Source: an uncultured Micrococcaceae bacterium (GTDB lineage: Bacteria; Actinomycetota; Actinomycetes; Actinomycetales; Micrococcaceae). From it: 64,000 nucleotides of DNA. Made by a program: the position numbers and the translations under genes. The stretch lies in NCBI GenBank assembly GCA_947502645.1, contig CANNAD010000001.1, positions 62,001 through 126,000 of the forward strand. Reading direction: 5' to 3'. Positions 56,513-64,000 of the stretch are shown one piece after another (the stretch's first letter is position 1; each line of letters starts with the position of its first letter). The notes beneath the pieces were generated by a model that worked only from the letters and a program-made list of their open reading frames with translations, searched no databases and was not told the DNA's origin.

Positions 56513-56679
56513 CTGACGGTTACGCCGAGTAGGCATTCCTTGAGGTTGCCAGCTTCTTCAGCGTTGAGTTCCACCACGAGGCGTCCCCCGCCGTCGATCG
56601 GAACGCGCATGATCAGGCTGCGCCCTTCTTTGGTAACCTCCATAGGTCCGTCGCCCGTCCGCGGTTTCATGGCAGCCAT
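56509..56679 (-). CDS. DUF3117 family small protein
   Basis: 56 residues beginning MAAMKPRTGDGPMEVTKEGR and including GGGRLVVEL. A conserved actinobacterial micro-protein (the mycobacterial member is recalled as Rv1211). Below the usual ORF-size cut-off, so easily missed. GGAAGGAAC lies about 11 nt upstream of the ATG. It overlaps the convergent O-methyltransferase gene by 4 nt. Function unknown. Confidence 0.93.
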   Translation of the reverse strand: MAAMKPRTGDGPMEVTKEGRSLIMRVPIDGGGRLVVELNAEEAGNLKECLLGVTVS

Positions 56680-56849
56680 CTAAGAAAGTTCCTTCCACAG
56701 TTCGCCCCCCGGCAACGTCGAGGAGCGGTCATCATCAGCCGCACGGCATCGGCCTGTCACAATCTCTGCCCCCCGTGCTACCTTCCGTGGTTTATTATCC
56801 CGCAGATATCTCGGTGGGGCCAATCGAGATTGTGGCCCACGCCACAGGG

Positions 56850-58088
56850 TTACGGCGGGTAGTCGCCCCCGCCTGGCAGCTGGGTCCATTCCCACAGCCA
56901 CGCGACCCATACGATCTGCAGCAACAGGAACATGACGACGACGGCGCCCCGGTACGCGCGCGACGACGAAATGCACACTGCGGCGAGGGCTAGAGGAAAC
57001 AGTGGGATCAGAAGTCGGAACGTGCTGGTCTGGGGATGGAGGAATGCCAGCAGGTACAGCAGGTAGGCCGCTGACCATAGCTGCATTTCCACGCCGAGCC
57101 TCCGGACTGTTGCGGAGCATAGATAGAGCGTCGCCACGATGACGAGCAGCACGGGTGCGAGGGCGCCAAGGACCGGGCCAAATAGGCCCTGCCCTGTTTC
57201 CACCCACGGCAGGAACAGTGTCAGCCCGTGCCCACGCCATGCGGTCTCGGTGTCGGTGTAGGCCGTGAGCTCCCCCGTGTACAGCCACGCAATGAGCGGC
57301 CAGGAGAGGGCCGCGCATCCGCTGACCACGGCCAGAGCGCCCAACTGCACGGAGTCACGAGCCGAAAAAGGCTGATCGTTGCGCCGCCACCACCGGTAAA
57401 CCCAGAACGCTGCCATCGCCGCGGCGAAAGGTACCCCTGCAGGGCGGGCCAGGCACATCAGCATGACCACGGGTATTGCCGCAAGATACTGTCCGCGAAC
57501 CACCAACAGGAGCGACCCGGCCAATAGCGCCAGATGCAGGGACTCGGCATAGGGAACCTGAAGGACCGCCGAGACGGGGAAAGTTCCTACAAAGGCGACG
57601 CCCCACAACGCTTCACGATGCGCGGTCTTCTCACGGAACAAAAGGTAGATCAGCGTTGCCGCCCCGAACGCGCAGACAGTTGCCGTCACCGGTGCCAGAT
57701 ACTGCCAGTCCAAACCGGTCACCGCATGAAGGGCCCTGACCAGGAAGGGGAACAGGGCATAGAACGCCCACGGGTTCTCCTGGGCCTGACCCAGCTCGTC
57801 GCGTGGGATATCGCGGGGATAACCATCCTGGTAAATCCGCTCATACCAGGCGCTGTCCCAGATGCCGACGAACTCAACATACGACGGCTCCGGCCCACCC
57901 CACGGACTCGCGCCCTGCTTCGCAGCAACCCCAAGGAACACGCAGAGTGAAAATACCCGGGTGAGGGCGAAAACCATGAGGACCTGCACAAACCACGGCC
58001 ACTGCCGACAGCGAGAAAGCAGCCTCGTCCACAGCAGATGCAATTGACCGTTCACCGAGCGGCTTCGGGCATCCACGTCAGTCGACAT
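56850..58088 (-). CDS. PIG-V-like membrane mannosyltransferase
   Basis: About 412 residues with roughly eleven hydrophobic segments. The first loop has GIWDSAWYERIYQDGYP, the W-D-x2-WY-x2-I-x3-GYP signature of PIG-V/GPI-mannosyltransferase family GT-C enzymes (Asp is catalytic). These use polyprenyl-phosphomannose to add mannose to lipids or proteins at the outer face of the membrane. Start at ATG 58088, overlapping the DivIVA-like stop by 11 nt, so the two are coupled. Confidence 0.85.
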   Translation of the reverse strand: MSTDVDARSRSVNGQLHLLWTRLLSRCRQWPWFVQVLMVFALTRVFSLCVFLGVAAKQGASPWGGPEPSYVEFVGIWDSAWYERIYQDGYPRDIPRDELGQAQENPWAFYALFPFLVRALHAVTGLDWQYLAPVTATVCAFGAATLIYLLFREKTAHREALWGVAFVGTFPVSAVLQVPYAESLHLALLAGSLLLVVRGQYLAAIPVVMLMCLARPAGVPFAAAMAAFWVYRWWRRNDQPFSARDSVQLGALAVVSGCAALSWPLIAWLYTGELTAYTDTETAWRGHGLTLFLPWVETGQGLFGPVLGALAPVLLVIVATLYLCSATVRRLGVEMQLWSAAYLLYLLAFLHPQTSTFRLLIPLFPLALAAVCISSSRAYRGAVVVMFLLLQIVWVAWLWEWTQLPGGGDYPP

Positions 58089-58428
58089 TCGAAGGACCGT
58101 CCGTCCCAGCGCGATAGCTACTTCCGCCGCGCCTGAGCTCTGCAATCAGCAGGTCGCGCCGCTCCAACTCCGACGCCAGCAAGAGAAGAACCTCATCCAC
58201 CTGATCCATCCGGTAACCGCGCAACGCCGTCGAGAACCGCAAACGGTTGAGATCCTCCGCTTCAGCCGGAACGGGCAGCAGGACAGGAGGAAGTGAAGCA
58301 ACCGGCTCGGCCAGAGCATGACCAGGATCGTCGTCGTCCGGGCTCAGACTCTCACTGAACCTGCCGAGGGACAGGAGAACGGTGAGGCCGGCAACGGCGA
58401 TGGCGAGGAAAACCAGTAACAAGGTCAC
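58078..58428 (-). CDS. DivIVA-like domain membrane protein
   Basis: About 116 residues. One N-terminal helix (LLLVFLAIAVAGLTVLLSLG), an acidic Pro-rich linker, and a short DivIVA-type segment (RFSTALRGYRMDQVDEVLLLLASELERRD). DivIVA proteins bind curved membranes and recruit cell-wall machinery. The start is not certain: GTG 58428 puts the membrane helix at the N-terminus and starts 32 nt past the LOG gene stop; upstream codons lack homology. Confidence 0.7.
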   Translation of the reverse strand: MTLLLVFLAIAVAGLTVLLSLGRFSESLSPDDDDPGHALAEPVASLPPVLLPVPAEAEDLNRLRFSTALRGYRMDQVDEVLLLLASELERRDLLIAELRRGGSSYRAGTDGPSNVD

Positions 58429-58459
58429 AGGATCAATCGTGCCAGAAACCCGACGCCGA

Positions 58460-59212
58460 TCAGTCCCGCCCTGCCCTGCCTTCCATGACCGCAGCAACTG
58501 CAGAAGCGGCGTCGTCGACAATCTGCAAGAGGTCAAGATCCGCCTCGGCAATCATGCCGGAGGGAACCTGCGTTGTTCGCATCCAGTCAATCAGCGGTTT
58601 CCAGAAGTCCCTGCCGATCAGCACGATCGGGAAAGAGGTGACCTTGCCCGTCTGAACGAGAGTCATGGCCTCGAACAACTCATCCAGGGTGCCCAGACCG
58701 CCCGGCAACACAATAAAGCCCCGTGCGTACTTCACGAACATGGTCTTCCGCGCAAAGAAATACCGGAAGTTGATGCCAAGATCCACCCACTCATTGAGCC
58801 CGGACTCGAAGGGCAGCTCAATACCCAGACCCACCGATGTTCCGCTGGCCTCCACGGCGCCCTTGTTGGCGGCTTCCATGGTGCCAGGGCCTCCCCCGGT
58901 AATCACGGCATAACCAGCCTGAGCCAGCAGGCCACCGACTTCTTCGCCCAGCCGATAGTACTCGCTGTCCCTCAACGTCCGTGCAGAACCGAACACGCTG
59001 ATTGCTGGCCCAAGCTCAGAAAGCGTTCCGAACCCCTCCACGAATTCGCTCTGGATCCGCAGTACCCGCCACGGATCCGTATGCGTGAAATTCGCGGAGT
59101 CATGACTGTTCAACAGCGCACGATCCGCGAGGTCCTGATCCGTCTGTTCGCGACGCAATTGAACTGGCCCCTTTCGACGGGAAGCGGCGGCATTCGTGGT
59201 GTGGTTCGACAT
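58460..59212 (-). CDS. LOG-family (TIGR00730) Rossmann-fold nucleotide hydrolase
   Basis: 250 residues. Signature GGGPGTMEAANKGA and the PGGLGTLDELFE motif are those of LOG proteins, which split cytokinin riboside 5'-monophosphates or AMP into base and ribose 5-phosphate. The first 60 residues form a charged extension not found in the shortest members. Leaderless: TAGCCT lies 6 nt before ATG 59212 on the minus strand. Confidence 0.92.
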   Translation of the reverse strand: MSNHTTNAAASRRKGPVQLRREQTDQDLADRALLNSHDSANFTHTDPWRVLRIQSEFVEGFGTLSELGPAISVFGSARTLRDSEYYRLGEEVGGLLAQAGYAVITGGGPGTMEAANKGAVEASGTSVGLGIELPFESGLNEWVDLGINFRYFFARKTMFVKYARGFIVLPGGLGTLDELFEAMTLVQTGKVTSFPIVLIGRDFWKPLIDWMRTTQVPSGMIAEADLDLLQIVDDAASAVAAVMEGRAGRD

Positions 59213-59218
59213 GCGTCA

Positions 59219-59224
59219 AGGCTA
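59219..59224 (-). promoter_or_regulatory. -10 box of the leaderless LOG-family gene
   Basis: TAGCCT on the minus strand, 6 nt before ATG 59212. Confidence 0.5.
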
Positions 59225-59287
59225 GCCGAACGCACCTACGGCTTGGTTGCTCTTGCATTAAGATTCCGACATGGCTGCATAAATGTA

Positions 59288-59315
59288 TTGCCAGCAGGGA
59301 ATCATTGACTAGATT
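59288..59315 (+). promoter_or_regulatory. Promoter of the gluABCD-type operon
   Basis: TTGCCA (59288-59293), 16 nt, TAGATT (59310-59315), then 6 nt to ATG 59322. The best-formed promoter in the window, and leaderless. Confidence 0.65.
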
Positions 59316-59321
59316 TCTTCT

Positions 59322-60098
59322 ATGACGCGCATCACTGAGCCATCCACGGCTGCCTCGCCCAACGACGTCCTCGTGCAGCTGGAAGACGTCAACAAGCACT
59401 TCGGCGAATTGCATGTCCTCAAAGACATCAACCTCGAAGTCAAGCGTGGGGAGGTCGTCGTCGTCATCGGTCCATCCGGATCCGGAAAGTCAACCCTCTG
59501 CCGCGCCATCAACCGGCTCGAAACCATCGACAGCGGAACCATTCGCATCGACGGCCAACCGCTTCCCGCTGAAGGAAAGGGCCTGGCCCGGCTCCGCGCC
59601 GACGTCGGCATGGTTTTCCAGTCCTTCAATCTGTTCGCACACAAGTCAATCCTTGAGAATGTTTCCCTGGGCCCGGTCAAGGTCAAGAAGGTCAAGCCCG
59701 CCACAGCCAAGGAAACGGCCATGAACCTGCTGCGGCGCGTCGGCGTCGACAATCAGGCGCAGAAACTCCCCGCCCAGCTATCCGGCGGACAACAGCAGCG
59801 CGTCGCCATCGCTCGCGCACTGGCCATGCAGCCCAAAGTCATGCTGTTTGACGAACCAACCTCCGCGCTGGACCCCGAGATGATCAACGAAGTGCTGGAC
59901 ACCATGGTCCAGCTCGCCAAGGACGGCATGACCATGATCGTCGTCACCCACGAGATGGGGTTTGCACGCAAAGCCGCAGACCGCGTCCTGTTCATGGCCG
60001 ATGGACAAATCGTGGAGCAGGCCACACCGGAAGAATTTTTTACCAACCCCAAGAGCGACCGGGCCAAGGACTTCCTCGGCAAGATCCTCGCGCACTAA
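59322..60098 (+). CDS. gluA: Amino-acid ABC transporter, ATP-binding subunit (GluA/GlnQ type)
   Basis: 258 residues. Walker [13 protein letters not shown] signature [15 protein letters not shown], Walker [15 protein letters not shown] and switch His in VVTHEMGFA. The type is that of polar amino-acid importers (glutamate/glutamine). First gene of the operon with the substrate-binding lipoprotein and two permeases. Confidence 0.95.
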   Translation: MTRITEPSTAASPNDVLVQLEDVNKHFGELHVLKDINLEVKRGEVVVVIGPSGSGKSTLCRAINRLETIDSGTIRIDGQPLPAEGKGLARLRADVGMVFQSFNLFAHKSILENVSLGPVKVKKVKPATAKETAMNLLRRVGVDNQAQKLPAQLSGGQQQRVAIARALAMQPKVMLFDEPTSALDPEMINEVLDTMVQLAKDGMTMIVVTHEMGFARKAADRVLFMADGQIVEQATPEEFFTNPKSDRAKDFLGKILAH

Positions 60099-60162
60099 CA
60101 AAACCGGGGAATCCCGGCCGTCCATGGCCCTCATCAGAAGGCCAACAACGCAAGGAGACAAC

Positions 60163-60996
60163 ATGCGCAAGACTCGTTTCGCAGTGGCCGCCATGGCTGC
60201 CGCAACTGCATTGACGCTTTCGGCCTGTGGAGGCGGATCCGATAGCGGTTCCACAGGTTCCGCCGACGACGAAAAGGTCCGCATCGGCATCAAGTTCGAT
60301 CAGCCCGGACTCGGGTTCAAGGACGGCGACACCTACACCGGCTTCGACGTCGAGGTCGCAAAGTACGTGGCAGGCGAACTGGGCTACGAAGAGGGCCAGA
60401 TCGAATTCGTGGAATCCCCGTCAGCCAACCGCGAGAACATGCTCTCCACCGGGCAGGTGGACATGATCTTCGCAACCTACTCAATCACCGATGAACGCAA
60501 GGAACAGGTCGCCTTCGCAGGACCGTACTTCATCGCCGGCCAGGACCTCCTGGTTCCCATGGACAGTGACATCAAGGGACCCGAAGACCTCGAGGGCAAG
60601 AAGCTCTGCTCGGTCACCGGCTCCACCTCCGCGCAGAAGATCAAGGACAAGTACCCCGGCGTGCAACTGGTTGAGCAACCAGGCTACGCCGAGTGCGTCA
60701 CGGTGATGGCTGGCGGTCAGATCGACGCCGTGACCACCGATGACATCATCCTTGCCGGCCTTGCAGCACAGCCGTCCAATGCGGGCAAGTTCAAGGTTGT
60801 CGGCAACACGTTCTCGGAGGAACGCTACGGTGTTGGCCTCCCGAAGGACAACGACATCTGTGAAGACGTCAACGCGGCGATCACCAAGATGATCGAAGAA
60901 GGGGCATGGGAAGAAGCCCTGGACACCAGCCTCGAAGGGGCGGACTTCCAGTACAACAAGGAAGTCAACCCGCCAGAGCCGGACGCTTGCAGCTAA
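60163..60996 (+). CDS. gluB: Glutamate-type ABC transporter, substrate-binding lipoprotein
   Basis: 277 residues. Signal peptide with lipobox LSAC, then a family 3 solute-binding fold with TYTGFDVEVAKYVAGELGY and the ENMLSTGQVDMIFATYSITDERK segment. A membrane-anchored binding protein for glutamate or a related polar amino acid. ATG 60163 has AAGGAG 7 nt upstream; codons further upstream overlap gluA and are not coding. A stem-loop follows before gluC. Confidence 0.94.
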   Translation: MRKTRFAVAAMAAATALTLSACGGGSDSGSTGSADDEKVRIGIKFDQPGLGFKDGDTYTGFDVEVAKYVAGELGYEEGQIEFVESPSANRENMLSTGQVDMIFATYSITDERKEQVAFAGPYFIAGQDLLVPMDSDIKGPEDLEGKKLCSVTGSTSAQKIKDKYPGVQLVEQPGYAECVTVMAGGQIDAVTTDDIILAGLAAQPSNAGKFKVVGNTFSEERYGVGLPKDNDICEDVNAAITKMIEEGAWEEALDTSLEGADFQYNKEVNPPEPDACS

Positions 60997-61007
60997 TTCC
61001 AGTAAAG

Positions 61008-61042
61008 GTGCTCCCGGAACGGTCCCTCGTTTCCGGGAGCAT
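61008..61042 (+). terminator. Intercistronic hairpin between gluB and gluC
   Basis: An 11-bp stem (TGCTCCCGGAA with TTCCGGGAGCA) with an 11-nt loop and little T-run. It could limit read-through so that the binding protein is made in excess of the permeases. Confidence 0.6.
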
Positions 61043-61070
61043 CTCGTCTGTCCTACGGAAGTGGTGAACA

Positions 61071-61745
61071 ATGGACAGTGTCGTCTCGCTCTTTGAGGAA
61101 TTCGACATACTTGGCGCCTTCTGGATGAATATCCGGTTGACGCTTTGGGCAGCCCTGTGGTCCCTGATCCTCGGTACGGTGCTGGCCCTATTCCGCATCT
61201 CTCCCATCGCGAGTCTGCGTTGGTTCGGTGCCCTCTACGTCAACATCTTTCGGAACACGCCACTGACCATCATCATGGTGTTCGGCGTTCTGGGCCTCTA
61301 CGCCCAATTGCAGGTAGTCCTATCCAACGACTTTGACCTGAACTTCTTCCGTATCGCTGTTCTCTCACTATCGATCTATCACGCTGCCTTCGTCTGTGAA
61401 GCCCTTCGAAGCGGCGTGAACACGGTTCCGATCGGCCAGGCTGAGGCAGCCCGTGCCATCGGACTCAGCTTCCTCCCCGCAGCAAGACTGATCATCTTCC
61501 CCCAGGCCTTCCGCGGCGCTGTAGTTCCCCTCGGCAACGTGCTGATCGCACTGATCAAGAACTCGACCGTGGCAGTGACCGCGTCCGTCGCCGAAACATC
61601 GGGTCTCATGAAAACCATGATCGAGTTCCGCCCCGATGTCATTCTGGTGATCTTCATGATCTTCGCCCTCGGCTTCGTGATCATCGTGATCCCTGTCGGG
61701 CTGTTGACCACCTGGCTTTCCAAGAAACTGGCGGTGTCTCGATGA
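61071..61745 (+). CDS. gluC: Glutamate-type ABC transporter permease
   Basis: 224 residues with five or six membrane helices and the EAA loop (GQAEAARAIGLSFLPAARLI). N-terminal NIRLTLWAALWSLILGTVLA fits the His/Glu-type permeases. Overlaps gluD by 4 nt (ATGA), so the two permeases are made together as a heterodimer. Confidence 0.93.
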   Translation: MDSVVSLFEEFDILGAFWMNIRLTLWAALWSLILGTVLALFRISPIASLRWFGALYVNIFRNTPLTIIMVFGVLGLYAQLQVVLSNDFDLNFFRIAVLSLSIYHAAFVCEALRSGVNTVPIGQAEAARAIGLSFLPAARLIIFPQAFRGAVVPLGNVLIALIKNSTVAVTASVAETSGLMKTMIEFRPDVILVIFMIFALGFVIIVIPVGLLTTWLSKKLAVSR

Positions 61746-62617
61746 GTAGTTCCAACGTCCTTTTCGACGCGCCCGGCCCGGTCGCCAAACGCAACATTCT
61801 GGTCGGCAACGTGGTCGGCGTGCTGATCATCGTAGCTGTGCTGGTCTATATCATCAGCGGGCTAGCGGAGAAAGATCAGTTGACCGCCGCAAAGTGGAGC
61901 CCCTTCCTGGAATGGGACACGTGGCGCTATTACATGCTGCCTGGCCTGCTCAACACCCTGCAGGCTGCCGCCATCGCCATTGTCACATCCGTGGTGTTCG
62001 GTCTCCTCTTCGGCCTCGGACGTCTCTCTGCCTTCGCTCCCCTGCGCTGGGTCACCGGAACGATCGTGGAGTTCCTGCGCGCAGTGCCCGTGCTGCTCAT
62101 GATGATCTTCCTGTGGTTCGGCATCTCCATGCTGGAGATCATGCCGGCAGGAAACGTCCCGTTCGTCGCCGTCGTCACCGCATTGACCCTCTACAACGGC
62201 TCCGTGATTGCCGAACTGGTCCGGTCCGGTGTCTTCGGGCTGCCGAAGGGGCAGCGGGAAGCCGCGCTGGCTATCGGGATGACACGGCCGCAGTCGCTGC
62301 GTGCCATCGAGGTACCACAGGCGCTGGTGGCCATGCTGCCGGCCCTGATCAGCCAATTCGTGGTCATCCTCAAGGACTCCGCGCTCGGATACATCATTAC
62401 CTTCTCGGAGCTTCTGTCCACCTCCCGCAGGCTTGGCTCGGGAGAGGGCAACATGCTGCCCGCGCTGATCGTCGCGGCCGTGATTTTCATTGTCATCAAC
62501 TACGCGCTGTCAGCGCTGGCGCAATGGCTTTCCCGATTCCTCAGTCACCGCTCAGGCAAGCCCGCCCGCGACGAAGAGCCGCTGATGGATGCGAACAACA
62601 ACGCGGGAACGCTCTAA
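61742..62617 (+). CDS. gluD: Glutamate-type ABC transporter permease
   Basis: 291 residues. Membrane permease with the EAA motif KGQREAALAIGMTRPQSLRAI and a longer N-terminal extension with an extra helix, as is usual for GluD. Start ATG 61742 overlaps gluC stop as ATGA. It converges on dapE with a 12-nt gap and no clear terminator. Confidence 0.93.
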   Translation: MSSSNVLFDAPGPVAKRNILVGNVVGVLIIVAVLVYIISGLAEKDQLTAAKWSPFLEWDTWRYYMLPGLLNTLQAAAIAIVTSVVFGLLFGLGRLSAFAPLRWVTGTIVEFLRAVPVLLMMIFLWFGISMLEIMPAGNVPFVAVVTALTLYNGSVIAELVRSGVFGLPKGQREAALAIGMTRPQSLRAIEVPQALVAMLPALISQFVVILKDSALGYIITFSELLSTSRRLGSGEGNMLPALIVAAVIFIVINYALSALAQWLSRFLSHRSGKPARDEEPLMDANNNAGTL

Positions 62618-62629
62618 CCCTGAGCAGGA

Positions 62630-63712
62630 TCAGGACAGCCAGGTCCTCAGCGCCGACAGGCACCGCCGGATTTCTTCGGCTGCGACGTGCTCATTGTCCG
62701 AGTGCGCCAGCAGGGCATCCCCCGGACCAAAGTTCACCGCTGGAATGCCGAGTTCACTGAAGCGGGCGACGTCGGTCCATCCGTATTTGGGCTTCGGTTC
62801 GGCCCCTACAGTTTTGACGAATGCTGCAGCAGCCGGGTGCGTGAGACCGGGCCGGGCGCCAGCGGCGGCATCTGTTCGCACGAGGTCGACGCCGTCAAGA
62901 ACAGTCCGCACGTACGTCTCGGCTTCCTCGATGGACCTGGACGGCGCGAAGCGGTAATTGATTTCAACCACGGTGCTGTCGGGGATGACGTTGCCTGCGG
63001 TTCCACCGATGATCCGGACGGCGTTCAGGCCCTCACGAAATTCCAGTCCGTCAACGTTGATCGTCAATGGCTCGTGGTCGCGCAGCCGGGACAGGACATC
63101 CGCTGCGGCATGGATGGCGTTCTCCCCCATCCATGCACGAGCCGAATGGGCGGCGCGTCCTGCGAGCGCCGCTTCGAAGCGCATGGTGCCGTTGCAGCCG
63201 CCCTCCACTGTTCCGTTGGTGGGCTCGAGCAGAATGGCGAAGTCGCCGTCGAGCAGTTCCGGATGGTTCCGCGCCAGCCGGCCGAGGCCGCTCTTGGATG
63301 CTTCGACTTCTTCGTGATCGTAGAAGACGTAGGTGATGTCCCGGTCTGTCTCCTGCAGGGATGCTGCGAGCGCGAGCTGGACGGCGACTCCGCCCTTCAT
63401 GTCCGTGGCGCCGCGGCCATACAACACGTCACCGTCCCAGGACGCCGGGACGGTCCCCCTGGATCCGGGGGCGGTGGGCAGCGGAACGGTGTCGAGATGC
63501 CCTGCAAGAATGACCCGTTCGCTGCGTCCCTGTTCGGTTCGGGCGATGAGCGCATCGCCGTCGCGCACCACCGTCAGATGTGGGAGTCGCATAAGGGACG
63601 CCTCCACGGCGTCTGCAAGAGGCGTCTCCTGACCGGAGACGCTGTTGATGTTCAGAAGCGCGTGCGTCAGCTCCGCTACGTCCGCTGTCAGATCCAGGGC
63701 TGCATAATTCAC
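62630..63712 (-). CDS. dapE: Succinyl-diaminopimelate desuccinylase
   Basis: 360 residues. M20 peptidase fold with AGHLDTVPLP (first metal His/Asp), YGRGATDMKGGVA (second Asp) and the DHEEVEASKSGLG segment with catalytic Glu. It frees L,L-diaminopimelate in lysine/peptidoglycan synthesis, working after DapD, which is encoded divergently next to it. Starts at GTG 63712 with TAGGCT 6 nt upstream (leaderless). Confidence 0.94.
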   Translation of the reverse strand: MNYAALDLTADVAELTHALLNINSVSGQETPLADAVEASLMRLPHLTVVRDGDALIARTEQGRSERVILAGHLDTVPLPTAPGSRGTVPASWDGDVLYGRGATDMKGGVAVQLALAASLQETDRDITYVFYDHEEVEASKSGLGRLARNHPELLDGDFAILLEPTNGTVEGGCNGTMRFEAALAGRAAHSARAWMGENAIHAAADVLSRLRDHEPLTINVDGLEFREGLNAVRIIGGTAGNVIPDSTVVEINYRFAPSRSIEEAETYVRTVLDGVDLVRTDAAAGARPGLTHPAAAAFVKTVGAEPKPKYGWTDVARFSELGIPAVNFGPGDALLAHSDNEHVAAEEIRRCLSALRTWLS

Positions 63713-63718
63713 GATCCC

Positions 63719-63724
63719 AGCCTA
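63719..63724 (-). promoter_or_regulatory. -10 box of leaderless dapE
   Basis: TAGGCT on the minus strand, 6 nt before GTG 63712, with ATGACC 16 nt further upstream as a possible -35. Confidence 0.5.
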
Positions 63725-63773
63725 GGTCACCGCAAGGATCGGTCATAGAGTCTTCTCCCTGAGGTGTCCTCGT

Positions 63774-63779
63774 TAGACT
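63774..63779 (+). promoter_or_regulatory. -10 box of leaderless dapD
   Basis: TAGACT, 6 nt, ATG 63786. Confidence 0.5.
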
Positions 63780-63785
63780 TGGAAC

Positions 63786-64000
63786 ATGACTGATCGCACC
63801 GCTGGTAAGAACGAATTCCTCCCTGTTGCCCCGCGTACCGCCTATGGAAGCGGCATTGCTACCGTGTCCGATGACGGCACCGTCCTTGACGTCTGGTATC
63901 CGAAGCCTGGTCTTGGTTCCACAACGACTGACGCTGAACTGGACACGGTGCTCGGACAGTTGGACGGCGACAGGGACGACGCCCGGAAAACTGCTCTGCA
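63786..64000 (+). CDS. dapD: Tetrahydrodipicolinate N-succinyltransferase, N-terminal part (cut by window end)
   Basis: The first 71 codons are open to the window edge. [20 protein letters not shown] followed by YPKPGLGS resembles the start of the actinobacterial DapD N-terminal domain; the left-handed beta-helix lies beyond the window. It precedes DapE in the succinylase branch of diaminopimelate synthesis. The dapD-dapE divergent pair is separated by 73 nt. Confidence 0.85.
   Translation, partial: MTDRTAGKNEFLPVAPRTAYGSGIATVSDDGTVLDVWYPKPGLGSTTTDAELDTVLGQLDGDRDDARKTAL

Noticed and set aside
62687-63748. 353-codon open frame antisense to dapE
   Set aside because: Fully covers dapE on the opposite strand and shows no domain; dapE motifs are complete.

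Overview
The window reads as chromosomal DNA of a high-GC Gram-positive actinobacterium, most likely a Micrococcaceae (Arthrobacter-like) species. Supporting signs are the coproporphyrin-dependent haem gene set (hemY, hemQ, hemH), an AdnA/AdnB repair nuclease, UvrD2 with a zinc/HRDC tail, RskA- and ZAS-type anti-sigma factors, the tiny DUF3107 and DUF3117 proteins, an actinobacterial DapD, and many leaderless genes whose TAnnnT -10 box lies 6-7 nt before the start codon. I found no phage, insertion sequence, CRISPR array, toxin-antitoxin or defence island; nearly everything looks like conserved core genome. From memory, the gene order follows two blocks known in Mycobacterium (around Rv3193c-Rv3211 and around Rv1201c-Rv1232c).

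Layout. 1-1092: end of an ECF sigma factor and its RskA-type anti-sigma. 1117-3738: etfB-etfA and a PIG-L deacetylase. 3850-9029: HtrA-like protease, divergent from a TPM-domain membrane protein followed by PspA, then a DUF6328 membrane protein. 9071-9283: an intergenic repeat, a terminator and initiator tRNA-fMet. 9332-15835: UPF0182 membrane protein, PDZ/Lon-like protease, DUF2342 protein, YgjP-like metallopeptidase. 15839-27891: nucleic-acid maintenance block with uvrD2, nudC, a phosphotransferase-like protein, adnB, adnA, an alkyltransferase-like gene and a DEDDh exonuclease. 27905-38161: haem biosynthesis, an eight-gene operon hemE-hemY-hemQ-hemH-hemC-hemD-hemB-hemL divergent from hemA, giving all steps from glutamyl-tRNA to haem. 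38189-43412: MoeZ-like ThiF/rhodanese, TetR regulator, DUF3107, then thiG-thiS-thiO under a TPP riboswitch, divergent from thiE. 43416-49683: ferritin-like protein, DEAD-box helicase with a long leader, an orphan DNA methyltransferase, PHP phosphoesterase and aminopeptidase P. 49797-56679: stress protein, MgtE-N/CBS protein, DUF1003, Mrp, TatB, an anti-sigma/SigE pair, O-methyltransferase, DUF3117. 56850-59212: PIG-V-like mannosyltransferase, DivIVA-like protein, LOG-family hydrolase. 59322-62617: gluABCD-type amino-acid ABC transporter. 62630-64000: dapE divergent from dapD (cut by the window end).

The most noteworthy non-coding signals are a dispersed GCGAGATCACC-type repeat at three intergenic sites (one seems to form the C-terminus of the methyltransferase, one makes a 23-bp hairpin), overlapping divergent -10 boxes at the thi locus, a perfect inverted repeat between hemE and hemA, an outward-facing GGAACC inverted repeat between sigE and its divergent neighbour, and an unusually dense set of leaderless promoters. 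I do not see a convincing new multi-gene system.
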